Shown piece after piece: positions 1 to 8,426 of a stretch of 64,000 bases of DNA. Each line of letters opens with the position of its first letter. Position 1 is the stretch's first letter. The stretch is from Alphaproteobacteria bacterium (GTDB lineage Bacteria; Myxococcota_A; UBA796; GCA-2862545), in contig JACKEP010000019.1 in NCBI GenBank assembly GCA_020632915.1, positions 1 through 64,000 of the forward strand, given 5' to 3'. The position numbers and the translations under genes are program-made. The notes beneath the pieces were generated by a model, which was not told the origin of the DNA, searched no databases, and saw nothing but the letters and a program-made list of their open reading frames with translations.

Positions 1-1846
1 GGAAGCCGTCCGGCGCGGCGACGTCGGTCACCTTGCCGGCGACCCGGCCCTCCTTCCCGAGCACGATGGTGATCAGCTGCTCGGGGTCGCTCAGGCGCCC
101 CAGCGGCGACTGCACCGCCAGGTCGGCGAGGCCGTCGCCGTTGAGGTCGAAGCCGCCGGTGATGCCGAAGCCGGTGAAGTCGGGGTCGCTGACCGCGCGG
201 TTCGCGCCCGTGAAGAACTGCAGGCCCTGGTTGCCCTCGACGAAGCCGCCGGAGGCCGGGACGCCCGCTTCGAGGTCGGCCAGCGTGGTGGTCGCTGCCG
301 TCGCGCCCGAGAACAGGTGGACCTTGCCGCCGCCCGGTCGGCCGTCGACGCGCGCCCACGGGCTGCTCGCCGCGAAGTCGCCGACGCCGTCGCCGTCGAA
401 GTCACCGAGCGAGGTGACCCAGGCGCCGAGCCCCGCCCCGTCCACCCAGTCGTGCGTGCTGGGCATCGCGTCGACGGTGGGCGGGACGATGGTGCACACG
501 GTGTTGTTGAGGTTGACCTGGGGGTCGGCGCACAGCGTGTTCACCATGTCGAAGCCGCCGTCGGTGCCGGTGACGGCGAAGCCGCCCTGCCCTGCGAGCA
601 CCTGCGCCAGGTCGACCTCGGTGTCGTCGAGCGTGCCGTAGACGACGTAGAGCCGACCGACGTCGGTGCCGTCCTGGCTGTCGAGCGACGGCGCGCCGAT
701 CAGGAACTCGTCGAGCCCGTCGCCGTTGAGGTCGGGGATGAGCGAGGCGGAGGCGCCGGTGAGGGCGCCGTCCACGTCGCCGCGGATGACGAAGTCGGGC
801 TGCCGGGAGCGGATCGTCGGGTCGGTCGGGTCGCTCTCGAAGATGCGGACCTCGACGCCGTCGTCGATGCCGTCGGCGTCGCTGTCGGGGTTGTTCGGGT
901 CGGTGCCGAGCGCGACCTCGGTGCCGTCGTCCAGGCCGTCGAAGTCCGAGTCGACGAGGAACGGGTCCGTGCCGTACAGGGTGACCTCGTCGGTGGAGCA
1001 GACGCCGTCGCCGTCGGCGTCGTCGGGGGCGTCGAGCGGGCAGGGATCGCAGCCGTCGGCCACGGTGTCGAGGTCGGCGTCCGCCGCGTCGTCGAAGCCC
1101 GGACAGACGTCGCAGGCGTCGGGCACGCCGTCGGTGTCGTCGTCGAGCCGATCGTCGCCGGACGGGCAGCGGTCGCAGGCGTCCGGTGCGCCGTCGCCGT
1201 CGGCGTCGAGGCTGTCGAGGGCGCCGGGGCACGCGTCGCAGGCGTCGGCCACGCCGTCCACGTCGGCGTCGGCGAAGTCGTCGCCGTCGGGGCACGTGTC
1301 GCAGCGGTCGGGCACGCCGTCGCCGTCGCCGTCGGGGTAGCCTGACGGGGACAGGCCGGTGTCGGTGGGCTCCACCGTGAAGCACGACGCGGGAAGCACC
1401 TCGAGGCTGGCGGTGCCCCCCTCCTGCCACGGACCCGCGGCCGGATGCGTCACCAGCTGGAAGGCATGGGCGCCCACCGGCACGGCGGCCGGAACGCGGG
1501 CGCTGATCGAGGACCGCCCCGTGGCGTCGGCATCGGGGAGCCGGAAGCTGCCCAGCTGGGACAGCGTGGTGATGTCGAGGCAGCCGCCGCCGAGCATCGG
1601 TGGGCAGGGGCCGGCGTCGGGCACCTCGTACCCGTCGGTGTAGACCAGCGCGACGCGCGCGCCGGGCTGCAGGCCGGCCGCGTCGAAGGTGATCCGGTCG
1701 CCCGGCGCCGCCACGCGGACCGACAGCGTCAGGGTGGGGGCGGTGCCCACCTGGAGCAGCGCCGCCCGCGACGGGCCGTCCGCCTGCGGTGCGGGGTCAC
1801 AGGCGCCGAGCAGGGCGATGCCGACGATCGGGGCGAGACGGGCCAT
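1..1846 (-). CDS. Secreted lipoprotein with thrombospondin-3 and FG-GAP repeats (C-terminus beyond the window)
   Basis: The minus-strand frame is open from the left edge to an ATG at 1844-1846. The first 16 residues form a lipoprotein signal ending in the lipobox ALLGAC. An N-terminal beta-rich region of about 150 residues follows, then about five calcium-binding thrombospondin type-3 repeats (DGDGDGVPD...CDTCP pattern, about residues 165-270). From about residue 310 onward come FG-GAP/integrin-type repeats (DFDGDGVGDFAAS, DLNGDGLADLAV, DLNGDGLDEFLIG). Such proteins are displayed on the outer membrane or exported, and are thought to act in adhesion or as surface structure; no enzymatic motif is visible. 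The upstream sequence GGAGGACCC gives a Shine-Dalgarno-like site 4 nt before the ATG. At least 615 residues are in the window. The repeat identification is direct; the role is inferred. Confidence 0.85.
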   Translation of the reverse strand, partial: MARLAPIVGIALLGACDPAPQADGPSRAALLQVGTAPTLTLSVRVAAPGDRITFDAAGLQPGARVALVYTDGYEVPDAGPCPPMLGGGCLDITTLSQLGSFRLPDADATGRSSISARVPAAVPVGAHAFQLVTHPAAGPWQEGGTASLEVLPASCFTVEPTDTGLSPSGYPDGDGDGVPDRCDTCPDGDDFADADVDGVADACDACPGALDSLDADGDGAPDACDRCPSGDDRLDDDTDGVPDACDVCPGFDDAADADLDTVADGCDPCPLDAPDDADGDGVCSTDEVTLYGTDPFLVDSDFDGLDDGTEVALGTDPNNPDSDADGIDDGVEVRIFESDPTDPTIRSRQPDFVIRGDVDGALTGASASLIPDLNGDGLDEFLIGAPSLDSQDGTDVGRLYVVYGTLDDTEVDLAQVLAGQGGFAVTGTDGGFDMVNTLCADPQVNLNNTVCTIVPPTVDAMPSTHDWVDGAGLGAWVTSLGDFDGDGVGDFAASSPWARVDGRPGGGKVHLFSGATAATTTLADLEAGVPASGGFVEGNQGLQFFTGANRAVSDPDFTGFGITGGFDLNGDGLADLAVQSPLGRLSDPEQLITIVLGKEGRVAGKVTDVAAPDGF

Positions 1847-2025
1847 GGGTCCTCCGGACGCCCACCCGGGGCGCGGTTCGGAAGCGCCCGCGGTGGGGAC
1901 GCGGGGGCTCGTCGGCGATGTACGGCGCAGGTCCGCGCGCCTGTAGGGGGGGCCCTCGGTATCTGTCGCCCCATCCGGCGGGGCGTGTACGGATCCGGGA
2001 ACAGCGCCCGAGAACTGCCCGTCCG

Positions 2026-3057
2026 TCAGGCCTTCGGCTCCCCGTCGTCGACGGGATCGTAGTCGCGGTTGAAGTTCACGGCCTCGCCGTCGAACGGCAC
2101 GATCTGCAGCATCAGGCCGAGCATCCGGTCACCGCCGGACGCCTTGGCCCGGCTGCTCGCCGCCTTGAGGCCGGCGTAGAGGTCGTCGGCGACGAGGAGG
2201 AGGTCCTGAGCGTCGAAGCCGGCCAGGTGGAAGGCCTGGCGACCGCGACCCAGGCGGGTCTCCCGTGCGGCGTGGGCGGCCATCCAGGCGTGCACCCGCC
2301 GCGTCACCGCGCTGGCCGCCTCGTACTCCAGGATCCGGAACCGGCCGACGGTGTGGTAGTGCGACCCGTCGAAGCGGACGAGCCCGGCGGCCTCCAGCGC
2401 GTCGAGGGCCTCGCGGACCTCGCCGGGCTCGGCGGACAGGGCGTCGGCCATCCAGGCGTCGTCGTGCTGCGGCCGGCTGAGGTAGCTCGCACACGACAGC
2501 ATCCGCTGCATCGGGTGGCACCACGGGTAGCGGGCCGACAGCTCGCGCTCGGCCTGCTGGCGCGTCCAGACCGCGGTCGCCGACGGCAGGGACGCGATCG
2601 GCACCAGCGCCGCCAGGAAGTCGAGCACCACGCCGGTGACGTGGTCGACCACGGCGAGGAACAGCGGCGCGGGGCAGGCCGCCTCGCCGCGGAGCACGCG
2701 GCCCAGCGTGGCGTAGGGCACGCCGACCCCCTCGGCGACCTCGCGGACGGCGAGCTGACCGCACACGCCCACGAGGAACGCGCGGGCCCAGGCCGGGTCG
2801 TCGACCTCGTGGGCCGCCGCGAGCTTCGTCGCGGGTGCGTGCACCCGGTGGGCCGCCGCGCGCACGTCGCGACCGGTGATGCGGCACAGGTGCAGCACCT
2901 GGTGGATGCGCGGCACGCGCTCGCCGGTCTCCCAGCGGTGGGCGACGTTGGACGTGTGGCCCGCGCGCAGCGAGAACGCCCGCTGGGACTGGCGGCCGCG
3001 CAGGGCGAGCAGCCACTCGCGGGTGAGGGCGTCGTGATCGAGCTTGAGGGTGGCCAT
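2026..3057 (-). CDS. DUF4423 / TIGR02147-like transcriptional regulator
   Basis: 343 aa. The N-terminus has an XRE-like helix-turn-helix (QRAFSLRAGHTSN...WETGERVPR, about residues 18-45). The C-terminal half has a winged-helix-like stretch (AEPGEVREALDALEAAGLV) followed by a phenyl/tyrosine-rich core (FDGSHYHTVGRF), as in the DUF4423/TIGR02147 family common in Fibrobacteres, Bdellovibrio and myxobacteria. It probably binds DNA in the cytoplasm, with an unknown ligand. The frame stays open 5' of the chosen ATG (3055-3057), but that extension is Arg/Gly-rich shadow sequence of the divergent gene. The 175-nt gap to the divergent hydrolase gene is a natural place for its operator. The family call is moderately confident and the target is unknown. 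Confidence 0.68.
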   Translation of the reverse strand: MATLKLDHDALTREWLLALRGRQSQRAFSLRAGHTSNVAHRWETGERVPRIHQVLHLCRITGRDVRAAAHRVHAPATKLAAAHEVDDPAWARAFLVGVCGQLAVREVAEGVGVPYATLGRVLRGEAACPAPLFLAVVDHVTGVVLDFLAALVPIASLPSATAVWTRQQAERELSARYPWCHPMQRMLSCASYLSRPQHDDAWMADALSAEPGEVREALDALEAAGLVRFDGSHYHTVGRFRILEYEAASAVTRRVHAWMAAHAARETRLGRGRQAFHLAGFDAQDLLLVADDLYAGLKAASSRAKASGGDRMLGLMLQIVPFDGEAVNFNRDYDPVDDGEPKA

Positions 3058-3232
3058 GCGCGCACCGGGGGGAGCCGTTCCCCTAGCCAGCCGCGGGCCC
3101 GGCGCCACGAGGCGTGCGGGGCGCGTCCGCCCCGGCCGGGTGACGACGCGAACGAGCCCCCTGCGCCTTGCGTCGCCCGTCCTGCGGTGGGATCCTCCCC
3201 CGCCCCGCCCCGCCCCGCACCCCGAGCGCCGC

Positions 3233-4255
3233 GTGCCCCGACCCTCCGCACCGACCTGGTCCCGCCGCGCTGTGCTCGGTGCGCTGGCGTCGGCAGGCTG
3301 CAGCGCGCGGCTGGGGCAGTTCCCGTTCGACGGCGCACTCGCCGCGCTCGGCGGGGCCGGGGACGACCTCGAGGTGGTCTTCTTCAGCGTGGGCTGCTTC
3401 CTGGTGCGGTGGCGCGACGTCGCCGTGCTCACCGACCCGTTCTTCACCCACGTGCCGCTGGCGCAGGCCGGGTTCGGCAAGGTGATCCCCGACCCGCGGG
3501 CCGCCGACCCGGTCCGCCCCGCGCTGCCCGACGTCCGCGCCGTGCTGGTGGGTCACGCCCACTACGACCACTGCCTCGACCTGCCGTCGGTGGTCGACGG
3601 CCTGCATCCCGACGCCGTCCTGGTCGGCAGCCCGACGGCGGCCCACACCTTCGCGCCGCTGCACCTGGCGCGGCCGTGGCTGCCGATCGGCGACGCCCTG
3701 GCCACGGTCGACCGGCCGGGGCGGTGGCTCGACCTCGCCCAGGGACGCCTGCGGGTGCTGCCGATCCTGTCCGGCCACCCCGACAACATCCCCGGCATCC
3801 ACCTGTACCGACGCCAGCTCGACGCCGACCGCGTCACGCCGCCGGTGAAGGCGTCCCACTTCCAGGAGGGGCTGACGCTGGCCTACCTGGTGGACTGGCT
3901 CGACGACGCCGGGGCGATCACGTTCCGGGTCTACGTCGAGACGTCGAGCACCGGTCCGCCGGCGGGGCTGGCGCCGCCCGAGGTGTTCGCCGAGCGTCCC
4001 GCGGACGTGGCGCTGCTCGCGATGGACTGCGCCACGTTCCACGCGCGCGGGGAGCCGTCGATCCTCGACCACCTCGACGCACGCCAGGTGGTGTTCTGCC
4101 ACTGGGGCGACTTCTTCCGCCCGAAGGACGCCGAGCCGCGGGAGGGGGTCAAGGTGGACCTGCCGGCCGTGCGCGCCGAGCTGCGGGGCCGGGAGGGGGG
4201 CGATCGCTTCCTGTTCCCCCGCTGGGGCGGGTCGTTCCGCTTCCCGCGGGTGTGA
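3233..4255 (+). CDS. Metallo-beta-lactamase-fold hydrolase with a twin-arginine-like lipoprotein signal
   Basis: 340 aa from a GTG at 3233. The N-terminus carries two arginines and a lipobox-like ASAGC (about residues 11-23: RRAVLGALASAGC), suggesting Tat-dependent export followed by lipid attachment. The catalytic signature HxHxDH is present as GHAHYDH (H108, H110, D112, H113), as in the RomA/UlaG/NAPE-PLD-like branch of the superfamily. Later metal-ligand candidates are the D in AMDCATF and the H in FCHWGD near the C-terminus. The substrate cannot be read from sequence. The frame extends upstream to 3044, but that part is low-complexity and overlaps the divergent regulator; GTG at 3233 gives a proper signal peptide, although its ribosome-binding site is poor, so the start is uncertain. 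Confidence 0.75.
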   Translation: MPRPSAPTWSRRAVLGALASAGCSARLGQFPFDGALAALGGAGDDLEVVFFSVGCFLVRWRDVAVLTDPFFTHVPLAQAGFGKVIPDPRAADPVRPALPDVRAVLVGHAHYDHCLDLPSVVDGLHPDAVLVGSPTAAHTFAPLHLARPWLPIGDALATVDRPGRWLDLAQGRLRVLPILSGHPDNIPGIHLYRRQLDADRVTPPVKASHFQEGLTLAYLVDWLDDAGAITFRVYVETSSTGPPAGLAPPEVFAERPADVALLAMDCATFHARGEPSILDHLDARQVVFCHWGDFFRPKDAEPREGVKVDLPAVRAELRGREGGDRFLFPRWGGSFRFPRV

Positions 4256-4270
4256 GCGCGCCGGCGCCGG

Positions 4271-4993
4271 TCAGGGCGGGCACATCACGTCGATCGCCGT
4301 GGTCATCCCGGCGCGCACGGGCACGGGGATCTCGTTCGGCGCCGTGTAGGCCCAGTGGAACATCGGGTCCTCGCACGGTCCGCCGGGGGCGTCGAAGGAC
4401 AGCGTCCACACCCCGGGGTCGAGGTTGAGCACCCCGCCGGAGCCGTTGGACGTGGTCGCCGTCGCCGACCGGGACGCGAGGCCCAGCGCGTTGCCGTAGA
4501 ACACGGCGCCGGCTGCGTCGTCCTCGACGATGCGCGCGGTGACGTCGGGCACGCGGTCGGTGTCGACGCCGTCGAGGTTCAGACCCTCCCACACGATGAA
4601 CAGGACGTTGCCCTTGGCCGGGTCGAGCTCGACGCCGAGGTTGGACGCGTTGGTGTTCATGATCGAGCGCGGCACCATCACCTTGTACCAGGCGTACCAG
4701 GCCATCGACGTGGACTGGGGGAACACGGTGTCGACGGCGTCGCCGTAGGTGGCGGTGACCAGCACGTCGGTGTCGAGCGGCAGGCCCGGCAGCTTCCACG
4801 CGCCGTCGGCGTCGGCGGTCACGCAGGCGATGTCGGGCAGATCGGGGGTGCACACCTCCACGCCGGACGCGCGCTCGCCGAGCAGCGTGCGGAACGTGCC
4901 CGTGAAGCAGGCGGCGATCTCGGTGTCCTCGCAGGTGGGCGGCTCGGCGAGGGTGCAGCCGGCGGCGAGCAGCAGGAGGGGGACGGGGCGCAT
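4271..4993 (-). CDS. Lipoprotein of unknown function with a carboxypeptidase-regulatory-like fold
   Basis: 240 aa. A short signal peptide ends in LLAAGC (lipobox C about residue 13), so the mature protein is probably lipid-anchored. Residues about 38-90 (SGVEVCTPDLPD...DADGAWKLPGLPLDTDVLVTATYG) look like the beta-sandwich of carboxypeptidase-regulatory-like domains, found in many secreted proteins of this kind. The C-terminal half has no recognised motif and ends in CPP. It ends 16 nt from the end of the convergent hydrolase gene. I do not recognise a specific family; the lipoprotein call is solid and the function is unknown. Confidence 0.7.
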   Translation of the reverse strand: MRPVPLLLLAAGCTLAEPPTCEDTEIAACFTGTFRTLLGERASGVEVCTPDLPDIACVTADADGAWKLPGLPLDTDVLVTATYGDAVDTVFPQSTSMAWYAWYKVMVPRSIMNTNASNLGVELDPAKGNVLFIVWEGLNLDGVDTDRVPDVTARIVEDDAAGAVFYGNALGLASRSATATTSNGSGGVLNLDPGVWTLSFDAPGGPCEDPMFHWAYTAPNEIPVPVRAGMTTAIDVMCPP

Positions 4994-5115
4994 GGGCAGG
5001 TCCGGGGCGGAGCCGTGGGGACGCCGGGAGCGTACCCGAGGACACGGTGCGCGCGCGCGCCGACGGCGTCAGGCGGTCGGGTTCGCCCGCACCGCGGGGT
5101 GGGACGGCGCGGGCC

Positions 5116-5568
5116 TCACGACGGCTCGAGGCCGCCGCGGAACGCGAAGGCGACGGCGGCTGCGGCCGCGAGCCAGCGCGCGAGGTGGAACACCAGCCAC
5201 CACGCCAGCTCGGTGTGCAGGGCGGCGGCGCCGAGCGCACCCGACCACACCCTGAGGTTGGCGGGCACGTGGTAGACGACCGTGATGGCGATCGACACGC
5301 CCAGGGCGACGAGGAAGCGCAGCCAGGCAGCGCGGGCCACCGAGCCGGCGGGGCTGGAACGGAACGACGCGACCCCGGCCCCCAGCGCGGGGAGCAACGT
5401 CAGGGCGATCGAGGGCACCAGCAGCGGGAACAGCGCCTCGAACTCGGCGGCGTAGGCCTCGGGGGCCATCGACCACCACCGCGCCCCCAGGCTCACGCCG
5501 ATGACGAGCATGACGCCGGCATACGCGCTGGCGGCCGAGACGGCGACGGCGTGGACGGCACGGGTCAC
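5116..5568 (-). CDS. Small four-helix membrane protein, DUF1772-like
   Basis: 150 aa from a GTG at 5566-5568, chosen because GGAGG sits 5 nt upstream; a longer reading from 5643 has no such site. The protein has about four hydrophobic segments (VAVSAASAYAGVMLVIGVSL; LLVPSIALTLLPALG; FLVALGVSIAITVVY; WLVFHLARWLAAAAAV). Size and layout resemble the DUF1772 (anthrone-oxygenase-like) membrane family, including the polar stretch VYHVPAN before helix 4. It would sit in the inner membrane; the biochemical role in bacteria is unclear. The family assignment is by overall resemblance only. Confidence 0.6.
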   Translation of the reverse strand: MTRAVHAVAVSAASAYAGVMLVIGVSLGARWWSMAPEAYAAEFEALFPLLVPSIALTLLPALGAGVASFRSSPAGSVARAAWLRFLVALGVSIAITVVYHVPANLRVWSGALGAAALHTELAWWLVFHLARWLAAAAAVAFAFRGGLEPS

Positions 5569-5590
5569 GGAACCTCCGCACAGGTGGTCT

Positions 5591-5599
5591 ACGTTAGCA
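5591..5599 (-). promoter_or_regulatory. Candidate extended -10 promoter element (TGCTAACGT)
   Basis: TGCTAACGT on the minus strand lies about 22 nt upstream of the GTG start of the DUF1772-like gene, in a locally AT-richer stretch. It matches the extended -10 form TGnTAnnnT seen ahead of several other genes here. No convincing -35 box is visible. Prediction only. Confidence 0.35.
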
Positions 5600-5676
5600 A
5601 GCTTGCCGAAGCGACGCCTGGAGGAGCTCGGCCTGGCGCGCACGCCGCGTCGGGTGGGTCCTCGGCCGCGCGCCGC

Positions 5677-6270
5677 TCACAGCCGCCGTGCGTTCACGTT
5701 CGACACCATGCACGCGTCCAGGTCCACGGCCACGAAGCTCTTGCGCACCCCGGCCACGCTCGACGGCACGAAGAACGACAGCTCGGCGTGGCCCGTGGCG
5801 TCGGCGACGCGGGTGCCGAGCAGGTAGGGGCCGCGCAGGGGGACGGTGAGCCCGGGGCAACCCGGGACGTGGACCATGCCGTTGGCGCCTCCCACCACGA
5901 AGGCGATGCGTCCGCCGGGCGAGGCGTTGTCGGCGATGAGGCCGTTGACGGTGCCGGCGGCGCCGGGGAGCGGACCCTGCAGCGTCATCAGCGGCGCGTC
6001 GCCGTCGACGCAGTCGTTGTCGATGCCGTCGCCGGGGATCTCGAGGCCGTCCGGTGACGCCAGGGCCTCGCTGTCGTCGCAGTCGCCGACCACCGTCGTG
6101 AACGGTGCGGTCTGGCGGGTCTGGTCGGCGGAGAGGCCAGTGGTGATGCCGGCGTACCCGTCGCCGTCGGGGTCCAGCGGGCAGACCTCGTAGCCGTCGC
6201 AGTCCTGGTCGATGCCGTCGGCGACGGACTCCTGGGCGCCGGGGTGCACCTGTTCGGCCGGATCACCCAC
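5677..6270 (-). pseudogene. MopE-type metal-binding-motif protein lacking a normal N-terminus (probable fragment)
   Basis: About 197 residues can be read from a GTG at 6268-6270, but the protein begins abruptly inside a MopE-like repeat (PGAQESVADGIDQDCDG), followed by DPDGDGYAG, GDCDDSEALASPDG and GDGIDNDCVDG. These are the 'putative metal-binding motif' repeats found in secreted proteins related to Methylococcus MopE. The C-terminal about 100 residues look like a beta-sandwich (GGRIAFVVGGANG; GHAELSFFVPSSVAG). There is no signal peptide, no good ribosome-binding site, and the 5' side runs into the promoter of the divergent lipoprotein gene. I read it as the remaining 3' part of a larger secreted protein; an unrecognised upstream start cannot be excluded. 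Confidence 0.55.
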
Positions 6271-6372
6271 CTGCTGTCGGTCGACTGCGGGATCTGACGG
6301 CCCCGTCGGGCGTTCGACCTGGGAGACCGACCCGACGGCAGACCTGCGGTAGGATGCGGCAGGGAGGGGGTC

Positions 6373-7374
6373 ATGGTGCGATGGGCGGGCGTGGCGAGCG
6401 TCGTGTGGCTGGCGGGCTGTGCGGCCAGCGACGAGGACCGGGCGTGGCGGCACGACGTCGTCGGCATCCAGGTCCACCTGCGCCTGTTCTACCTGCACGT
6501 CCACGCGACGTTCGCCGAGGCCGGGGAGCTGCGCCCGATCGCGTCGACCACGCGCCCCTGCGCGGGGGGCGGCACGCTCGAGGAGCTCGACGACGGCGGC
6601 CTCGTGTTCGACGGCTGCGTGATGGGTCGACAGCGCTACGACGGGGCCGTGCGCACCACCGAGAACACCTTCGCGTTCGACGCGTTCTCCGTGCAGGACC
6701 TCGACCGGCCGGATCAGCCACCGACCGTGTCGACGGGTGGCTACAACACCATCGATCTGGGGGACCAGACCCGCGTCGAGGCGTCGTTCACCATCGTCGG
6801 TCCGGGCTTCGACGGCGAGCAGCTCGAGCAGCAGTACCGGCTGGCGCTGGTGTTCGACGACGTCACAGAGACGCTGTCCGGGTCCTACGTCGCCACCCTC
6901 GACGACGACGTGTCCCCCGGTGGACGGCGCGAGATGACCTGCACGTTCGCCGACGAGGACGTCGGCCCGCTCCTCGACATCCTCACCGCGCCCGACACGG
7001 CGCTGTGGGAGCGCCTGTGTCCCAACGCTTACGACGAATACGCCGGCGTCCGCGTGCACGTGCAGCACCGCGAGCCCATGGAACCCCCCGGCGGCATCCC
7101 GCTGGCGTTCGTGCGGCTCGACCTCGACGAGCCGTTCCTGGAGTCCGAGGAGGTACAGCCGCTGACGTCGGAGTGGCGCCCGTTCCAGGTGGACCCCGGC
7201 ACGGTCATGGAGTGGGGCGTGGCGGAAGGGGGGCGGGAGGAGCCCCGCAAGACCGCGATCTGTCCGCCGGCCTACGACGGCGCCACCTTCGAGCTGGTCT
7301 ACGTCCAACCCCCGGGCGATCTGATCTACCGGCTGGGCTGTTGGGACACGCGCAAGCCCGTCTCCTACGAGTAG
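6373..7374 (+). CDS. Hypothetical lipoprotein
   Basis: 333 aa, ATG with AGGGAGGGGG a few bases upstream. The signal peptide ends in WLAGC (lipobox Cys at residue 16), followed by an acidic stretch. The rest is predicted beta-rich with scattered cysteines (RPCAGGG, DGCVMG, MTCTF, RLCPN, AICPP, LGCWD), consistent with disulphide-stabilised extracytoplasmic protein. No family is recognised. The next gene starts 20 nt downstream on the same strand, so the two may be cotranscribed by position, though nothing links their functions. Confidence 0.65.
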   Translation: MVRWAGVASVVWLAGCAASDEDRAWRHDVVGIQVHLRLFYLHVHATFAEAGELRPIASTTRPCAGGGTLEELDDGGLVFDGCVMGRQRYDGAVRTTENTFAFDAFSVQDLDRPDQPPTVSTGGYNTIDLGDQTRVEASFTIVGPGFDGEQLEQQYRLALVFDDVTETLSGSYVATLDDDVSPGGRREMTCTFADEDVGPLLDILTAPDTALWERLCPNAYDEYAGVRVHVQHREPMEPPGGIPLAFVRLDLDEPFLESEEVQPLTSEWRPFQVDPGTVMEWGVAEGGREEPRKTAICPPAYDGATFELVYVQPPGDLIYRLGCWDTRKPVSYE

Positions 7375-7393
7375 CGATCCCCAGGAGGCGCCG

Positions 7394-8392
7394 ATGCGAG
7401 CCGCGATCCTCGACGCCTACGGGCCCCCGGACGTGTTGGTGGTGCGCGACGTGCCCGAACCGCCGCCGCCCGGTCCGGGCGAGGTGACGGTCGACGTGCA
7501 CGCCACGTCGGTCAACCCGGTCGACTACAAGTTCCGCCAGGGTCACTACCGCCGCGTGGTGCGCTACGCGCTGCCGCGCGTCCTCGGGCTCGACCTGTCC
7601 GGCGTGGTCTCGGCCGTCGGTCCCGGGGTCACCCGCTGGCAGGTGGGCGACGCGGTGTACGGCTCCCCCCAGCACGACCTGCCGGGCACCTACGCCGAGC
7701 GCACACGGGTGCGTGCCGCGGATCTGGCGGCCAAGCCTGCCGCCCTGAGCCACGCCGAGGCGGCGTCGCTGCCGCTGGTGTTCGAGACGGCGTGGCAGGC
7801 GCTGGTCGACGCGGGCGGCCTGCAGGCGGGCGAGCACTGCTTCGTCCAGGCCGGCTCGGGTGGGGTGGGCTCGATCGCGATCCAGATCGCGAAGCACCGC
7901 GGCGCCACGGTGTCGACCACGTGCAGCGCGGCCAACGCCGACCTCGTCACCTCGCTGGGTGCCGACCGGGTGGTCGACTACCGCACCGAGGCCTTCGACG
8001 CCGTGCTCAGCGACGTCGACGTGTGCCTGGACACGATCGGGGTCGACAGCGTGCGCCGCGCCCGCGCCGTGATGCGGCGTGGCGGTCGCATCGTGGGCAT
8101 CACGCCGAACATCCCCGAGCACGTCACCCGCTGGGGACCGGTGCTCGGCTTCGTGGCGCTGGCGGGCTCGCTCGGCACGACGGTGGTCGGCTCGGCGCTC
8201 GCCGGGGTGCGGACGCGCTTCCTGACGCTGTCCCCCAGCGGCGACACACTGGCGCACGCCGCGGCGCTGCTCGACCAGGGTGCGCTGCGCCCGGTCATCG
8301 ACCGCGTGGTGCCGCTCGACGACATCGCCGAGGCCCACCGCTACGTGGAGACGCGGCGCGCGCGGGGGAAGGTGGTGATCGGAATCCGGTGA
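7394..8392 (+). CDS. NAD(P)H-dependent quinone oxidoreductase-like MDR enzyme (zinc-free)
   Basis: 332 aa, ATG with AGGAGG 6 nt upstream. It is a full-length medium-chain dehydrogenase/reductase: N-terminal GroES-like domain (GLDLSGVVSAVGPGV; QVGDAVYGS), Rossmann domain with the nucleotide-binding stretch QAGSGGVGSIAIQIAKHRGA at about residues 152-171, and a C-terminal return (LDDIAEAHRYVETRRARGKVVI). Zinc-ligand residues are absent, placing it with quinone reductase/RTN4IP1-like members. It probably uses NADPH to reduce a quinone or enone in the cytoplasm. The exact substrate is unknown. Transcription likely stops at the hairpin directly after the stop codon. Confidence 0.85.
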   Translation: MRAAILDAYGPPDVLVVRDVPEPPPPGPGEVTVDVHATSVNPVDYKFRQGHYRRVVRYALPRVLGLDLSGVVSAVGPGVTRWQVGDAVYGSPQHDLPGTYAERTRVRAADLAAKPAALSHAEAASLPLVFETAWQALVDAGGLQAGEHCFVQAGSGGVGSIAIQIAKHRGATVSTTCSAANADLVTSLGADRVVDYRTEAFDAVLSDVDVCLDTIGVDSVRRARAVMRRGGRIVGITPNIPEHVTRWGPVLGFVALAGSLGTTVVGSALAGVRTRFLTLSPSGDTLAHAAALLDQGALRPVIDRVVPLDDIAEAHRYVETRRARGKVVIGIR

Positions 8393-8414
8393 GGGGTGGT
8401 GCTTCGACCACCCC
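8393..8414. terminator. Hairpin terminator between convergent genes
   Basis: A perfect 8-bp stem, GGGGTGGT...ACCACCCC with a 6-nt loop GCTTCG, lies between the stop codons of the oxidoreductase gene and the convergent outer-membrane protein gene. There is no clear T-run, but its position suggests a bidirectional terminator. Confidence 0.6.
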
Positions 8415-8426
8415 GCGACCGCCGCC

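Noticed and set aside
402..1430. Open frames of more than 300 codons in other frames of the FG-GAP gene
   Set aside because: Arg/Gly/Val-rich shadows produced by the GC bias and the Asp-rich repeats; the third minus-strand frame encodes coherent repeats and a signal peptide.
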